Assembly (NCBI GenBank): GCA_016200005.1
Contig: JACQFP010000047.1
Coordinates: 62,001-126,000 of the forward strand
DNA length: 64,000 bases
Direction: 5' to 3'
From: Verrucomicrobiota bacterium
Lineage (GTDB): Bacteria > Verrucomicrobiota > Verrucomicrobiia > Limisphaerales > PALSA-1396
Below the pieces are notes generated by a model. It ran no database searches and was not told the DNA's origin. It saw nothing but the letters and a program-made list of their open reading frames with translations. Shown piece by piece: positions 36,701 to 44,690 of the stretch (the first letter of the stretch is position 1; each line of letters begins with the position of its first letter). Made by a program: the position numbers and the translations under genes.

Positions 36701-36726
36701 CGCGAAACCTTTTTCAATTCTGTCAT
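33706..36726 (-). CDS. PVC-type heme-binding protein: membrane-bound dehydrogenase propeller, HEAT-like repeats and cytochrome c domain
   Basis: 1006 residues with an N-terminal signal (ITLSLLLTALLVNFAASTAHA). The propeller domain shows PVGMTFDEDGRIYVVEMRDYP, VRLLEDRDGDGKIDRSTVFA and GLSFPTSVAPWNGGILV, the standard PVC dehydrogenase opening. A helical HEAT-like region fills about residues 430-830 (PRVRFQAALTIGEFEKP). The C-terminus carries the heme motif CAQCH in REVFEKTCAQCHLLEGLGHAVGPDL, then the family tail AGLTPQQLRDLIAFLQ. The protein is periplasmic and probably passes electrons in oxidation of sugars or alcohols. It converges with the PQQ-like gene. Confidence 0.93.
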   Translation of the reverse strand: MTELKKVSRSRIITLSLLLTALLVNFAASTAHAATLLAQAVAGFELPPALQISLFAAEPDVVDPVGMTFDEDGRIYVVEMRDYPLGIGPDHQPGGTVRLLEDRDGDGKIDRSTVFAEGLSFPTSVAPWNGGILVTAPPEIIFLKDTNGDGKADVREVVLRGFVKGVTDSNVNGLRWGLDNRVHGANGGNGGSVSSPLHPDRQIALGRSDFSFNPATGDVTTTFHTGGGFGLVFDDWGRSFTTYNINHIQQRVMPMRYLSRFPGLPPVKLTQSISDHEEMSRIFPISVPETRVNHPEQAGHFSAAGGMGYIAAPGYPGDLAGSILVCDVVGNLVHRDVLTEDGPSFIAHRSRDEQNREFIASRDNACRPVGLELGPDGALYLIDMQRDVIEHPDYIPQKVKEKLNLRGGEVRGRIFRVTPKGGLPPAQIKLGRASTPDLVRELSSANQWRRVTAQRLLVERKDQAAVPLLNNLASSGKEPLGRLHALWTLQGLGALVEPLVLKALADPRPGNRENALLLSEYFELPKSASLPPMILALADDVSPRVRFQAALTIGEFEKPANRIALMKILRRDYPYRWSRLAVFSSLRSGASEIFRSLLGDRNFCEPPDENKLALLRELADLIGARADNGETNGTATVLQALAESNLSESWSMAALEGLRTGLARQTTTIAPTSQITEAIQKLESRKSSALLTASWKLCRTLGLPETESQKVALQQALSRAGESSLPVEERATAIRLLALGDFQTIKPRLFSLLEGTQPAAAQSAVIETLRAFNEPEIGQTLVARWRALSPALKTPVIQLLLQRRSYQESLLGAVEKGDIKVGELNLDLEQRRRLLWYGAPEIKTRAAKFWSDEEYSNRKSTVTDWLAKLPAAGDTQRGREVFEKTCAQCHLLEGLGHAVGPDLSDAGHRSVEDLLSNILDPNMAINPNYISYSVEWSPDENATGILQSETPESITLLQAQGIKVVVPRAKLKRMESTGLSLMPEGLEAGLTPQQLRDLIAFLQKRR

Positions 36727-36813
36727 TGTACAAAACGAATTTCGAGGAGGCTAACAAAGCGCAACGGAAGCACGAGGTAAAATAATCTTCTCCAGGCGCG
36801 CGCCCTCTCCGGC

Positions 36814-37566
36814 TCATTCGATTTCAATCCCCACGGGACAATGGTCCGAGCCGCTCACCTCAGGGCGGATGAAGGCGCGTTTAAGTCGGGGGCGCAGCAC
36901 GGCACTGGCGAGAAAATAATCGATGCGCCAGCCGACGTTTCGCGCGCGGGCGTTGCTCATCGGGCTCCACCACGTGTAATGACCGCCGCCCGTCTCGAAT
37001 TCGCGGAAGGTGTCGAGGAATCCGGCCCGCACGAAGGCGCTGAAGCCGGCGCGTTCTTCCGGGGTGAATCCGTGATTGCTCACGTTGGCTTTCGGATTCG
37101 TGAGGTCAATCTCCGTGTGCGCCACATTGAGATCGCCGCAGAACATCACCGGCTTTTTCTGCTCGAGCTTTTTCAAGTAGCGAAGAAAGTCGCGATCCCA
37201 TCGCTGGCGGTAGGCGAGGCGGGTGAGTTCGCGCTTGGAGTTGGGCACATACACATTCACGAGAAAAAAGTCCGCAAATTCGGCGGTGAGCACGCGGCCT
37301 TCACGGTCGTGCCCGGTGATGCCAATGTGAGGCGTGACGTTCAACGGACGCGTCTTCGCGAACATGGCCGTGCCGGAATAGCCCTTCCGCTCGGCGCAAT
37401 TCCAGTAGGTGGTGTATTGGGCAGGCCAGAGTTGCTCAACCTGGTCGGGCGTGCACTTGGTTTCCTGCAGACAAAGCACGTCGGGTTTTTCGGCGTCGAG
37501 ATAGTCGAGAAAGTTTTTCTTGAGCACGGCGCGCAGGCCGTTGACGTTCCACGAAATCAGTTTCAC
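36814..37566 (-). CDS. xthA: Exodeoxyribonuclease III
   Basis: 250 residues from GTG 37566, chosen because the family starts KLISWNVNGLRA directly after the initiator. An upstream in-frame ATG at 37596 would add ten residues. The endonuclease/exonuclease/phosphatase motifs are complete: CLQETKC (metal Glu), VMFCGDLNVAHTEIDL, YTWWSP, GWRIDYFLAS and SGSDHCPVGIEIE (catalytic Asp-His). It cleaves abasic sites and degrades 3' ends in base-excision repair. No operon partner: a long gene-poor stretch lies upstream. Confidence 0.95.
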   Translation of the reverse strand: MKLISWNVNGLRAVLKKNFLDYLDAEKPDVLCLQETKCTPDQVEQLWPAQYTTYWNCAERKGYSGTAMFAKTRPLNVTPHIGITGHDREGRVLTAEFADFFLVNVYVPNSKRELTRLAYRQRWDRDFLRYLKKLEQKKPVMFCGDLNVAHTEIDLTNPKANVSNHGFTPEERAGFSAFVRAGFLDTFREFETGGGHYTWWSPMSNARARNVGWRIDYFLASAVLRPRLKRAFIRPEVSGSDHCPVGIEIE

Positions 37567-37740
37567 TAGAGAAAGTTTAGGGTGAAACAGAGTCAAACGG
37601 CAAGATCGGTGCGGCTAGGTCGTAACGATTCAGTTGAAAGCGCCCCCCACATTGGACCCGCTGCCCAGTAGTCGTACGAATGAAGTCAGAATGTACATTC
37701 GCCGTCACCGCCGCCCTTTCCATGAACCCTTGCGAGCGCG

Positions 37741-37778
37741 GTACAACCTTTTGCTTCAGGTGAAGCAAAACCTTGTAC
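37741..37778. repeat. Two-tier hairpin
   Basis: TTTTGCTTC and GAAGCAAAA pair perfectly around AGGT. After a CC/CC bulge, GTACAA and TTGTAC extend the stem. No T-run follows, so a simple terminator is unlikely. It may be an operator, a structured RNA or a mobile palindrome. Confidence 0.6.
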
Positions 37779-37884
37779 GGTCAGGTTCAGGGCTCTGATG
37801 CGGAATTTCGAAATCGTGGCGGCTTCCCTTCAACCATTTCGCCGCGGAGATAAGTCCGCTCTGTCTGAATTCGATGAAAGTCAG

Positions 37885-37902
37885 AGCCGACTCACGTCGG
37901 CT
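37885..37902. repeat. REP-like hairpin
   Basis: AGCCGAC and GTCGGCT pair perfectly around TCAC. Twelve bases separate it from a second hairpin at 37914-37930, a spacing seen in dispersed extragenic palindromes. Confidence 0.6.
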
Positions 37903-37913
37903 GCTCTAGCCAG

Positions 37914-37930
37914 CCCGACTCGGAGTCGGG
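37914..37930. repeat. REP-like hairpin
   Basis: CCCGACT and AGTCGGG pair perfectly around CGG. It forms a doublet with the hairpin at 37885-37902. Confidence 0.6.
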
Positions 37931-38149
37931 GTTCGGGTGCAATGCGCGGACCTTTCATCCGGATAATTCTCTGCCGCAGGAGCGCGCGTGCTAATTGGAC
38001 CGGGTTTGGTCAATGCGGAGCGGGGAATGCATCGTTCCGTCAGCAGGGTCCTTTCTTGATTGGTTTTAACACGCGCTTTGCCAGGGTAACGCATATTTTT
38101 TCGCGAGGAACATTCCGCAGCCACGACCTGCACTCAATCGGAGCGTGAG

Positions 38150-38818
38150 CTACATTTTATGCCGCGCCATCTGCCAGACGATGTGAACCCCGTGGGCCAC
38201 CGCAAGCCCCAACAAGCCCATGCCAGAGAAGTGTTCCATCCGCAGCAGGGTTTTCTCGCTGAACTTTTTGTGGCCTAGCGAAACCGCGTAACTGAGGCCG
38301 AAGAACCAGAGCCCGGTGCCGATTGCCACACCGATGATACAGGCCAGCTTGCCGGCACCGTTCGGCTCGACCCATTCACGCGAGATGAAATTTGCCGCCA
38401 GAACAATCCAGCACAACAACACGCCGGGATTGCCCATCACCCGCACAAAGCCGGTCATGAAGGCGGAATGCGGACGCAATCGTTCTTCGATCCGCTCTTC
38501 AATCTTGTTCGAGACCTCTATGTGCCGGGCCAGCAAAAATTTGAATCCCAAGTAGAGCATGAACACAAAACTGAACAGTTCCATCGCCGCCTTCACGTAG
38601 CCCTGGCTGAAAAACGAAGCGAATCCCGTGAACGCGAGCGCGCAGTAAATCACTTCCATCACCACGGCGCCCAAGCCGATGAGGATCGCCCATTGAAAAC
38701 CACGGCGTGCGCCTTCGTTGATGATGCTAAGGTTGACCGGGCCGACGGGGACGGAAAGAAACAGACCGCTGATGAACCCCGTCAGCGCGGCGAGCAAGCT
38801 GGGTGGCAGTTCGAACAT
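38150..38818 (-). CDS. LysE-family amino-acid/metabolite exporter
   Basis: 222 residues with about six membrane helices. The N-terminal signature GLFLSVPVGPVNLSIINEGARRG matches the LysE/RhtB family (VPVGPxxxxxxxxxxRG). Helices continue at LIGLGAVVMEVIYCALAF, ELFSFVFMLYLGFKFLL, VLLCWIVLAANFI and GVAIGTGLWFFGLSYA. Transporters of this family export amino acids; the substrate is not known here. It lies seven bases after pssA on the same strand and may be read with it. Confidence 0.88.
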   Translation of the reverse strand: MFELPPSLLAALTGFISGLFLSVPVGPVNLSIINEGARRGFQWAILIGLGAVVMEVIYCALAFTGFASFFSQGYVKAAMELFSFVFMLYLGFKFLLARHIEVSNKIEERIEERLRPHSAFMTGFVRVMGNPGVLLCWIVLAANFISREWVEPNGAGKLACIIGVAIGTGLWFFGLSYAVSLGHKKFSEKTLLRMEHFSGMGLLGLAVAHGVHIVWQMARHKM

Positions 38819-38824
38819 GCAGAG

Positions 38825-39691
38825 TTATGGGCGCACCGGCTGGTCGTCTTCCGCGTCTTCCTCCTCAATTTCGTGGAGGATTTTCCGGGATATGCGCGGG
38901 CGAACAAATCCGTAGATCAGATAGGCAGTGAAAAATACCGGCAGCACAAAGACCAGGATTCTTTCCCGCAAAATTACCACGCTGCCGATGAACAGGATGG
39001 CCACCAGGGTTTTCGTGAACGTACGGGTCGCCCGAAGGTCCAGGTTCTTGAAGCTGGGATATTTCACATTGCTCACCATCATGGCCGACAGGAACAGCAG
39101 GAGAACGGGCAGGATGTATCGCCAGTTTCCATGTGCGAATTCCTTCTCATCCCACCAGATCATGAACAACGTGAGCGACGCGACCAGCGCCGCCGCAGAA
39201 GGAATGGGAAACCCAAGAAATTCCTTCCCAGCGCCGGCACCTCCCTGCGCCGTCAGACAGTTGAAACGCGCCAGCCGGAAGGCGCCGCAAATCAGATAAA
39301 TGGAGGCGATGAACCAGCCCCACTCTGGATGCCGCACAAAAACATCCTTGAGCACCACGCGATGCACCAGGAAGGCCGGCGCCGCGCCAAACGAAATCAA
39401 ATCCGCCAGCGAATCAAACTCGCGCCCAAACGGGCTTTCGACTCCGCCGAGTCGCGCCACCCGTCCATCGAACAGGTCAAAAATGCAGGCCAGCAAAATG
39501 AACGCGAGCGCCAGTTTGATTTGGGCGAAGTTTCCCTCGGAGATGTCGGCCTCCACAATCTTGGTCAGCGCCACAAAGCCGCAGAACAGGTTGCCCGCCG
39601 TCAGCAGATTGGGCAGGAAATAGATTTTCAACCGCGTTTCGGAGGATTCTTGCGGCAGTGGATTGGAATTGGGCAGAGCCATGACACCCAT
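38825..39691 (-). CDS. pssA: CDP-diacylglycerol-serine O-phosphatidyltransferase
   Basis: 288 residues. ATG 39691 is chosen: it follows the psd stop by a single base (TGA G ATG). ATG 39712 would lie inside psd. The CDP-alcohol phosphatidyltransferase motif is complete: FDGRVARLGG then GREFDSLADLISFG, that is DGxxAR-x8-GxxxDxxxD. Several membrane helices follow. It makes phosphatidylserine from CDP-diacylglycerol and serine at the inner membrane. Psd, encoded directly upstream, decarboxylates the product. Confidence 0.94.
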   Translation of the reverse strand: MGVMALPNSNPLPQESSETRLKIYFLPNLLTAGNLFCGFVALTKIVEADISEGNFAQIKLALAFILLACIFDLFDGRVARLGGVESPFGREFDSLADLISFGAAPAFLVHRVVLKDVFVRHPEWGWFIASIYLICGAFRLARFNCLTAQGGAGAGKEFLGFPIPSAAALVASLTLFMIWWDEKEFAHGNWRYILPVLLLFLSAMMVSNVKYPSFKNLDLRATRTFTKTLVAILFIGSVVILRERILVFVLPVFFTAYLIYGFVRPRISRKILHEIEEEDAEDDQPVRP

Positions 39692-39692
39692 C

Positions 39693-40379
39693 TCAATCAA
39701 AAGTGGCCACAACGGTTTCTCCGCCGACCACCTTGTCGCCCAGTTGTACTTTTATGATGGCCGCCGGCGGCAGATAAAGATCAACGCGCGAACCAAACTG
39801 GATCAGGCTGATCCGCTCACCACGCGCCAGTTCGTCGCCCACCGCCACCCAGGGCACGATGCGGCGCGCGATCATCCCTGCGATCAAGCGCACGCCGACT
39901 TTTTCACCGGGGCGTTCATGTGATTCGATGCCCAGCAGCAAGTTTTCGTTGTGCGCCGCAGATTCGGTTTTGATGGCATTCAGGAATTCGCCAGGATGAT
40001 GGCGGAGGTAAGCGATTTTTCCGCCCACGGGCGCATTCTGCACATGAACATTCACCACCGAGAGGAACATGGAGATGCGCCGGCAGTTGCCGCCCATGAA
40101 TTCCAGTTCGGTCACTTCGTCAATCACATCCACCTTGCCGTGAGCCGGGGCGACCACCACGTTGGGCGCCGTGGGCACGAGGGGATTCGGGTCGCGGAAG
40201 AAATAAAGGGTGAACAACGCAAAGAGGACCCAGACCGTGATCAGGCTCGTGGCAATCGTCACAATGAATCCGCCGACGATGATGGCCAGGAATCCGGCGG
40301 CGATGATCGCGCCCAACAGCACGAGCGTCCAAAAGATCAGCTTGAGACCGGCACGAATGGCTTTGCCCGAGTGCTTCAT
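39693..40379 (-). CDS. psd: Phosphatidylserine decarboxylase
   Basis: 228 residues, the short form of the family. Two N-terminal membrane helices (FWTLVLLGAIIAAGFLAIIV and the next) precede FFRDPNP and APAHGKVDVI. MFLSVVNVHVQNAPVGGKI is typical. The autocatalytic cleavage site giving the pyruvoyl group is the Gly-Ser of LIQFGSRVDLYLP. The enzyme makes phosphatidylethanolamine. It is the first gene of a psd-pssA(-lysE) operon. Confidence 0.94.
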   Translation of the reverse strand: MKHSGKAIRAGLKLIFWTLVLLGAIIAAGFLAIIVGGFIVTIATSLITVWVLFALFTLYFFRDPNPLVPTAPNVVVAPAHGKVDVIDEVTELEFMGGNCRRISMFLSVVNVHVQNAPVGGKIAYLRHHPGEFLNAIKTESAAHNENLLLGIESHERPGEKVGVRLIAGMIARRIVPWVAVGDELARGERISLIQFGSRVDLYLPPAAIIKVQLGDKVVGGETVVATFD

Positions 40380-40460
40380 GCGTTTACTTTAGGGATCGGC
40401 GGCCAAAGGTAAAAGGGCAAAGTTTCCGGCACGCCGGCAACGGCGGCACTGAACCTTGAT

Positions 40461-43232
40461 CTAAACGCCAAGACCCGCGATGGCAGCGCGGAGCTTTCGT
40501 TCTACAACTTTCTGCCGTTCGGCCCCATGAATTTTTTGCCCGTCGCTCTCGGCCACGTAAAACGTGTCAATCGCCGCGCCTTTTTCGGTGCAGATCTTGG
40601 CGACGGAAATGTCCAGGTCGAGTTCCGTCACCGTTTGCGAGATGACAAAAAGCAGTCCAAGGCGGTCTTCGGTTTCGATTTCGATCACGGTGCTGCTTTC
40701 GGAAGCGTCGTTGTCGATGTGGATCCGCGTGGGGATGTGTTCCCCTTCCAGCGATTCGTAGAGCGGCCGGCTGATGCGATGTCGCTCGATGAGCGCGTGA
40801 AAATCAACTTCGCCGCCGGTCAGCACTTTCAAGAGCAGGCTTTCAAAGTTTGTCCGTTCCGGTTCTTCGGCCAGCAAACCCGTCCGCGCATTGGTGACGT
40901 AAAAAGTATCCAGCACGATGCCGTCGTCGCGCGTGAAAATCTGGGCGCTGAGGATGTTCAGGCCGCAGGCGCTGAACGAGCCGGCGATGTTGCTGAACAG
41001 GCCCGCGCGGTCCCAAGTGCAGAGTTTCACCGCGCTGTACCCGCGGTCCGGCTCGTTGTGCCAGTTGACGACCGGCTCGAGCGCGCTCTCCTCCTCGCCA
41101 ATTTGCAGACGCATGAAGCGATGCGCCAGCAGGAGGTCGTCCACGATTTCCTTGACGGTATGAATTTGAAAGTAGCGCGGCGGCAGATTGGCGAAGTGCG
41201 CCTGCAATTCCTCATCGCTCAAATGCGGTGGCAACCACTGGCGCACTTCTTCGGCCAGCCGCTCGCGCTGTTTTTCCTCGGCGCGCAGAAACTCGGTGCC
41301 GCCCAGCAGCAGCGGCATCGTTTTCAAGTGCAGCGTCCACAGCAGCGAATCCTTGAAGCCATTCCAGAGCTTGTCGCTCGTGGCCAGGGAATCAACGAAG
41401 GTATGGAGCGTGAGCAACGTCAGCGTTTCGGGGGTTTGCACCTGCTTGGCGAATTGGCGAATCACTGTCCGGTCTTCCAGGTCGCGTCGCTGGGAGATCA
41501 TGGTCATCAACAAATGGTGTTCAATGACCCGTCGCAAAGTTTCCGTGGTGGCCGTGTCCAGGCCGAGCCGTTTGGCCACGCGAACCGCGAGTTTGCCGCC
41601 GACTTCGGAGTGTTTGCCGTGGCCGTCGGCCTTGCCGGTGTCGTGCAGCAGCAGCGCCAGATAGAGCACGAACGGGCGTTCCAGGCTTTGGAACATCGGC
41701 GCGTAGTTCTTGTAGGGTGGATCTTTCGCTTCCCAGATTCGGTCGAGTTTTTCCAGGCAAACCAGCGTGTGCTCGTCGGCGGTGTATTGGTGGTAGAACT
41801 CGTGCTGGACCAGGCAGGTCAATTTGCCGAACTCAGGAATGTATTTTCCGAGCAACCCGACATCGTGCATGGCGCGCAGAACGGGCGCCACGTTGCCACG
41901 CTGATTGAGGATGGCGAGGAAGGTTTCGCGCACATGTTCGTCGGTCAAAAACGTTTTATCGACCAGCGAAAGCTGATTGCGGATGAGCTGCGCCATGTCG
42001 GGATGCAACCTGATGTTGCGTTGTTGCGCGTGAAGAAAAACCCGCATGAGCCGGCGGGGTTGGTCGCGAAAAATGCGCAGCGAACCCGGATGGATGTAAC
42101 CGTCGAGGAACTTGAACCCATCCACCACCGGCTGGCTCGCGGGGCGTCCGGGGATAAACCCGCGCAGAAACTGGAGGCGCTTGGGCGGCGGCAACAACGC
42201 CAGGCGCTGCTCCAGGGTGCGGTTGATGAGGTAAATGTTCCGGGCGTGCGTGTAAACGTCCCGCATGAATTTCTCCAGCCGTTTGCTGGGCGCGCGGTCC
42301 GTGTATCCGAGGTTGTGGGCAATGGCGGGTTGCAAATTCTTGGTGAGCACATCAGCCGGACGTTCGACGTGATAATGAAGTTCAGTGCGGACGCGCAGCA
42401 AAAAATCGTAGGCCGCTTCGAGCTGTTTCCGTTCGCCGTCGCTGATGAGTTCCCGTTGCTGCAATTCCTTCAATGAGCGGGTGCGGTATTTGAAATACGC
42501 CATCCAAAGCAGGTTTTGATGATCGCGCAGCCCACCGCAGCCGTTCTTGATGTTCGGCTCCTGCATGCAGGCGGAGTTGCCGAACTTGGCGTGGCGACCG
42601 GCCTGGTCATCCAACCGCTCGGTGATGTATTTGTCTTCCTGGCCCTCCACGCATTTCGCGAACACCGTTTTCTGAAATTTGTTGAAGAGGGCTTCGTCGC
42701 CGGTGATGAGCCGTGCTTCGATGAGCGAGGTCTTGGATTGCATGTCGCTGTTGGCGACCTTGACGCAATCCTCAATGCTCCGGACGGAATGACCGACCTT
42801 CAGGCCGATGTCCCACAACGGATAGAGAATGCCATCGATTATTTTTGCGAGGTGAGGCAGTGGTTTGCTGCCCGCGACGACCTGGCCATCCTGGAGAAAC
42901 ATGAAATCGATGTCGCTCTGCGGATTCAATTCCGCGCGGCCATAACCGCCAATGGCCACGATTGCCAGCGGCGGAAACTCCTTCTGCGCCTGCGCCGAGA
43001 GGCTGCTCTTGGCGGCGTTCCACAAATAACGGATCAGCACGTCGATGATCTCCGCGCGCGCTCGACAGATGTCACGCCCTTTGGTGCCGGCGCGATGCAG
43101 CATCTTCAGGCGGTGGGTTTCCACCTTGAGAAAAGTCTTGTAGCGCGCCAGTTCCTGCGCCGGTTGACGACCGGCGGGCAATGGCAGCCGCACCGCTGCA
43201 TCCGATTCAATTTTGGCGAGTAACGTTTGCAT
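40461..43232 (-). CDS. glnD: PII uridylyltransferase/uridylyl-removing enzyme
   Basis: 923 residues, the full family length. The nucleotidyltransferase motif is AIGGYGRAELNPQSDIDFMF (GG..GR.EL, D.D) near residue 115. The HD domain for deuridylylation includes YLALLLHDTGKADGHGKHSE. Two C-terminal ACT domains follow (YSAVKLCTWDRAGLFSNIAG and IETEDRLGLLFVISQTVTEL), which sense glutamine. It controls PII and thereby nitrogen assimilation. No glnB or amtB is in the window. An unusual 21-bp repeat array lies directly upstream. Confidence 0.95.
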   Translation of the reverse strand: MQTLLAKIESDAAVRLPLPAGRQPAQELARYKTFLKVETHRLKMLHRAGTKGRDICRARAEIIDVLIRYLWNAAKSSLSAQAQKEFPPLAIVAIGGYGRAELNPQSDIDFMFLQDGQVVAGSKPLPHLAKIIDGILYPLWDIGLKVGHSVRSIEDCVKVANSDMQSKTSLIEARLITGDEALFNKFQKTVFAKCVEGQEDKYITERLDDQAGRHAKFGNSACMQEPNIKNGCGGLRDHQNLLWMAYFKYRTRSLKELQQRELISDGERKQLEAAYDFLLRVRTELHYHVERPADVLTKNLQPAIAHNLGYTDRAPSKRLEKFMRDVYTHARNIYLINRTLEQRLALLPPPKRLQFLRGFIPGRPASQPVVDGFKFLDGYIHPGSLRIFRDQPRRLMRVFLHAQQRNIRLHPDMAQLIRNQLSLVDKTFLTDEHVRETFLAILNQRGNVAPVLRAMHDVGLLGKYIPEFGKLTCLVQHEFYHQYTADEHTLVCLEKLDRIWEAKDPPYKNYAPMFQSLERPFVLYLALLLHDTGKADGHGKHSEVGGKLAVRVAKRLGLDTATTETLRRVIEHHLLMTMISQRRDLEDRTVIRQFAKQVQTPETLTLLTLHTFVDSLATSDKLWNGFKDSLLWTLHLKTMPLLLGGTEFLRAEEKQRERLAEEVRQWLPPHLSDEELQAHFANLPPRYFQIHTVKEIVDDLLLAHRFMRLQIGEEESALEPVVNWHNEPDRGYSAVKLCTWDRAGLFSNIAGSFSACGLNILSAQIFTRDDGIVLDTFYVTNARTGLLAEEPERTNFESLLLKVLTGGEVDFHALIERHRISRPLYESLEGEHIPTRIHIDNDASESSTVIEIETEDRLGLLFVISQTVTELDLDISVAKICTEKGAAIDTFYVAESDGQKIHGAERQKVVERKLRAAIAGLGV

Positions 43233-43348
43233 CCGAATCTAAGTTTGTGGGGAAGTTTCTTTGAACGCAAGCGTCAGGCAATTTCGGCGAGAAGATACTG
43301 CCTTGTTGCTTTGCTTCGCGGCGCCTTTAACACCTCCAGAAGGCCGTT

Positions 43349-43596
43349 CTTCTAAGCTTGGAACTTCGGCTTCAAATGCGGGAGGCGCGCTTCCAAGCGT
43401 GGAAGACCGGTTTCCAAGTCGGGAGGAAGGTTTTCCCGGCTTGGAAGCCGGGTTTCTGAGGCCAGAGGAAGGGCTTCGCACCGTAGAAGTCGCACTTCAA
43501 ACGTTGGAAGAAGCTCTCCCGGCGTGGAAATTGAGTTTCTACGCTTGGAAGAACAGTTTCTAAGCGTAGAAAGTGGGGCTTCCGGCAGAGAAATTA
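43349..43596 (+). repeat. Tandem array of about twelve 21-bp palindromic units
   Basis: Starting at 43349, units of 21 bases (one of 20) follow without gaps. The approximate consensus is YTTCYAAGCGTGGAAGANNGG. Each unit has a TTCYA/TRGAA half-palindrome around four bases; the best copies are TTCCAAGCGTGGAA and TTCTAAGCGTAGAA. Copies differ at many positions, so the array is old. It lies between the stop of the small gene at 43655-44026 and the glnD start. It is not a CRISPR, as there are no unrelated spacers. The frame encoding heptads over it (43261-43563) is a by-product of the 21-base period. Confidence 0.85.
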
Positions 43597-43654
43597 TGTA
43601 TTATGCTCAAAATGAGCTATTTACGAATTTCGACTGTCGCTTTTTCACCCCGGA

Positions 43655-44026
43655 TTACGGGGGAGTTGGGCCGGGAGGTGTTGGACCACCGCCTTGCCGA
43701 ATCCGGCTGCGGATGGTCTGGAGATTCTTCGCCTCAATGCTGCTTTTTCCGAGCATTCCCATCATGGCATCAATCACGCCACTGGTATCGGTGTAGCCGT
43801 CGGTGGACGCAGCGTCCAATGCCTTTGTCTTATTTCCCAAATTCACTTTGAGTTGCTCTTGTTCCGTATTGAGCTGGCTCATCGAGGCGAGCTTGGTCTG
43901 CAAGCGAGTCAGGTGCGGGCCGACATCAAAGTTCTTTGCCGCCAACGCAGCAGTGTTATTGGCGTCCTGCATGTAGGCGACGACCGCTTGCATGATGCCC
44001 GTGGTTTCAGTGAAGGTGTGTGCCAT
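43655..44026 (-). CDS. Small helical protein with Pro-rich tail, unrecognised
   Basis: 123 residues from ATG 44026, preceded by AAAGGATG at suitable spacing. It begins MAHTFTETTGIMQAVVAYM, is mostly helical with a coiled-coil-like centre (LASMSQLNTEQEQLKVNLG), and ends GGGPTPPGPTPP. I do not know the family. No signal peptide or membrane helix is seen. The last codons lie just beyond the 21-bp array. Confidence 0.65.
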   Translation of the reverse strand: MAHTFTETTGIMQAVVAYMQDANNTAALAAKNFDVGPHLTRLQTKLASMSQLNTEQEQLKVNLGNKTKALDAASTDGYTDTSGVIDAMMGMLGKSSIEAKNLQTIRSRIRQGGGPTPPGPTPP

Positions 44027-44238
44027 GATTCATCCTTTGGTTGATCGTTTGTCTTTTTGTTTTGAACCCGCCACCCAGGAACGCCAGTGGCGAACTCTGC
44101 TTTTATTTTCGCAAATTGCAGTCGCAATCTGAAAAATCCAATGTCCTCGCATCAATTTATCTCATCAGCGCAGTTCGTTTTCTAAATAGGGCGTTTTCCC
44201 ATCACCCGATGCGGCCGTTAGCCTGCAGGAAAGTGCGC
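44027..44238. other. Intergenic, promoter side of the small helical protein gene
   Basis: About 210 relatively AT-rich bases between two minus-strand genes. No gene or convincing promoter is seen. Confidence 0.4.
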
Positions 44239-44478
44239 TCAAATATCAGCCACAAGGTCACGCAATCGTACCTTCAAAGCTCTGGCGATTCTCAAGAGCA
44301 CGTCCACTGTGGGCACTTTATAACCTCGCTCAATCTGACCGACATAAACGGGATTGAGATCAACTCGTTCGGCCAACTTTTCTTGAGTCAAACCTTCCAG
44401 TTTGCGGTGCTTGCGAATCCCCTCACCCAGGAGCTTTCGGTCTTTTTGCGTAACCACGATTTCGGAAAAGCGAAGCAA
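44239..44478 (-). CDS. XRE-family helix-turn-helix regulator
   Basis: 79 residues from TTG 44478; GTG 44457 is an equally possible start and would remove seven residues. The HTH_3 domain is complete: LGEGIRKHRKLEGLTQEKLA, ERVDLNPVYVGQIERGYKVP and TVDVLLRIARALKVRLRDL. It resembles single-domain regulators of mobile or toxin-antitoxin loci, but no partner is seen. It may regulate the small gene downstream or bind the palindromes beyond it, which is a guess. Confidence 0.85.
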   Translation of the reverse strand: MLRFSEIVVTQKDRKLLGEGIRKHRKLEGLTQEKLAERVDLNPVYVGQIERGYKVPTVDVLLRIARALKVRLRDLVADI

Positions 44479-44690
44479 GGCGGGCCGGGAGTGAACAGAT
44501 TCTAATAGGTATCATTTTTCTCTTGCATTGTTCTGGCATAGGATGAATATGCCTGCGTTGCGATGACCTCCATCGCTTTTCTCGCCGAGGTTCCCACAGG
44601 TAAACTTTTGCTCGGATTCATCTTCAAAGTGGCGCTTCACAGCGCTTCTGGTTTGCAACGGCTGGACTCGCCACGAATGAAAACAAACTT

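Larger units (their letters stand above)
37567..38149. other. Gene-poor stretch with several hairpins
   Basis: About 580 bases. The only longer frame (plus, 37798-38148) has no motif and looks accidental. The stretch holds three hairpins listed separately. I see no tRNA or rRNA. Confidence 0.55.

Noticed and set aside
37798-38148. A 116-residue plus-strand gene upstream of the LysE gene
   Set aside because: No motif, no ribosome-binding site, and it runs through two hairpins of repeat type.
40527-42476. A 649-residue plus-strand open frame opposite glnD
   Set aside because: glnD is complete and unmistakable on the minus strand. The plus frame has no recognisable domain.
43261-43563. A 100-residue plus-strand frame with apparent heptad repeats (possible coiled coil)
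   Set aside because: The heptads arise because the DNA repeat unit is 21 bp. The frame has stops in the last units and no ribosome-binding site.
43349-43596. CRISPR array
   Set aside because: Units are contiguous 21-mers without unique spacers, and no cas genes are near.
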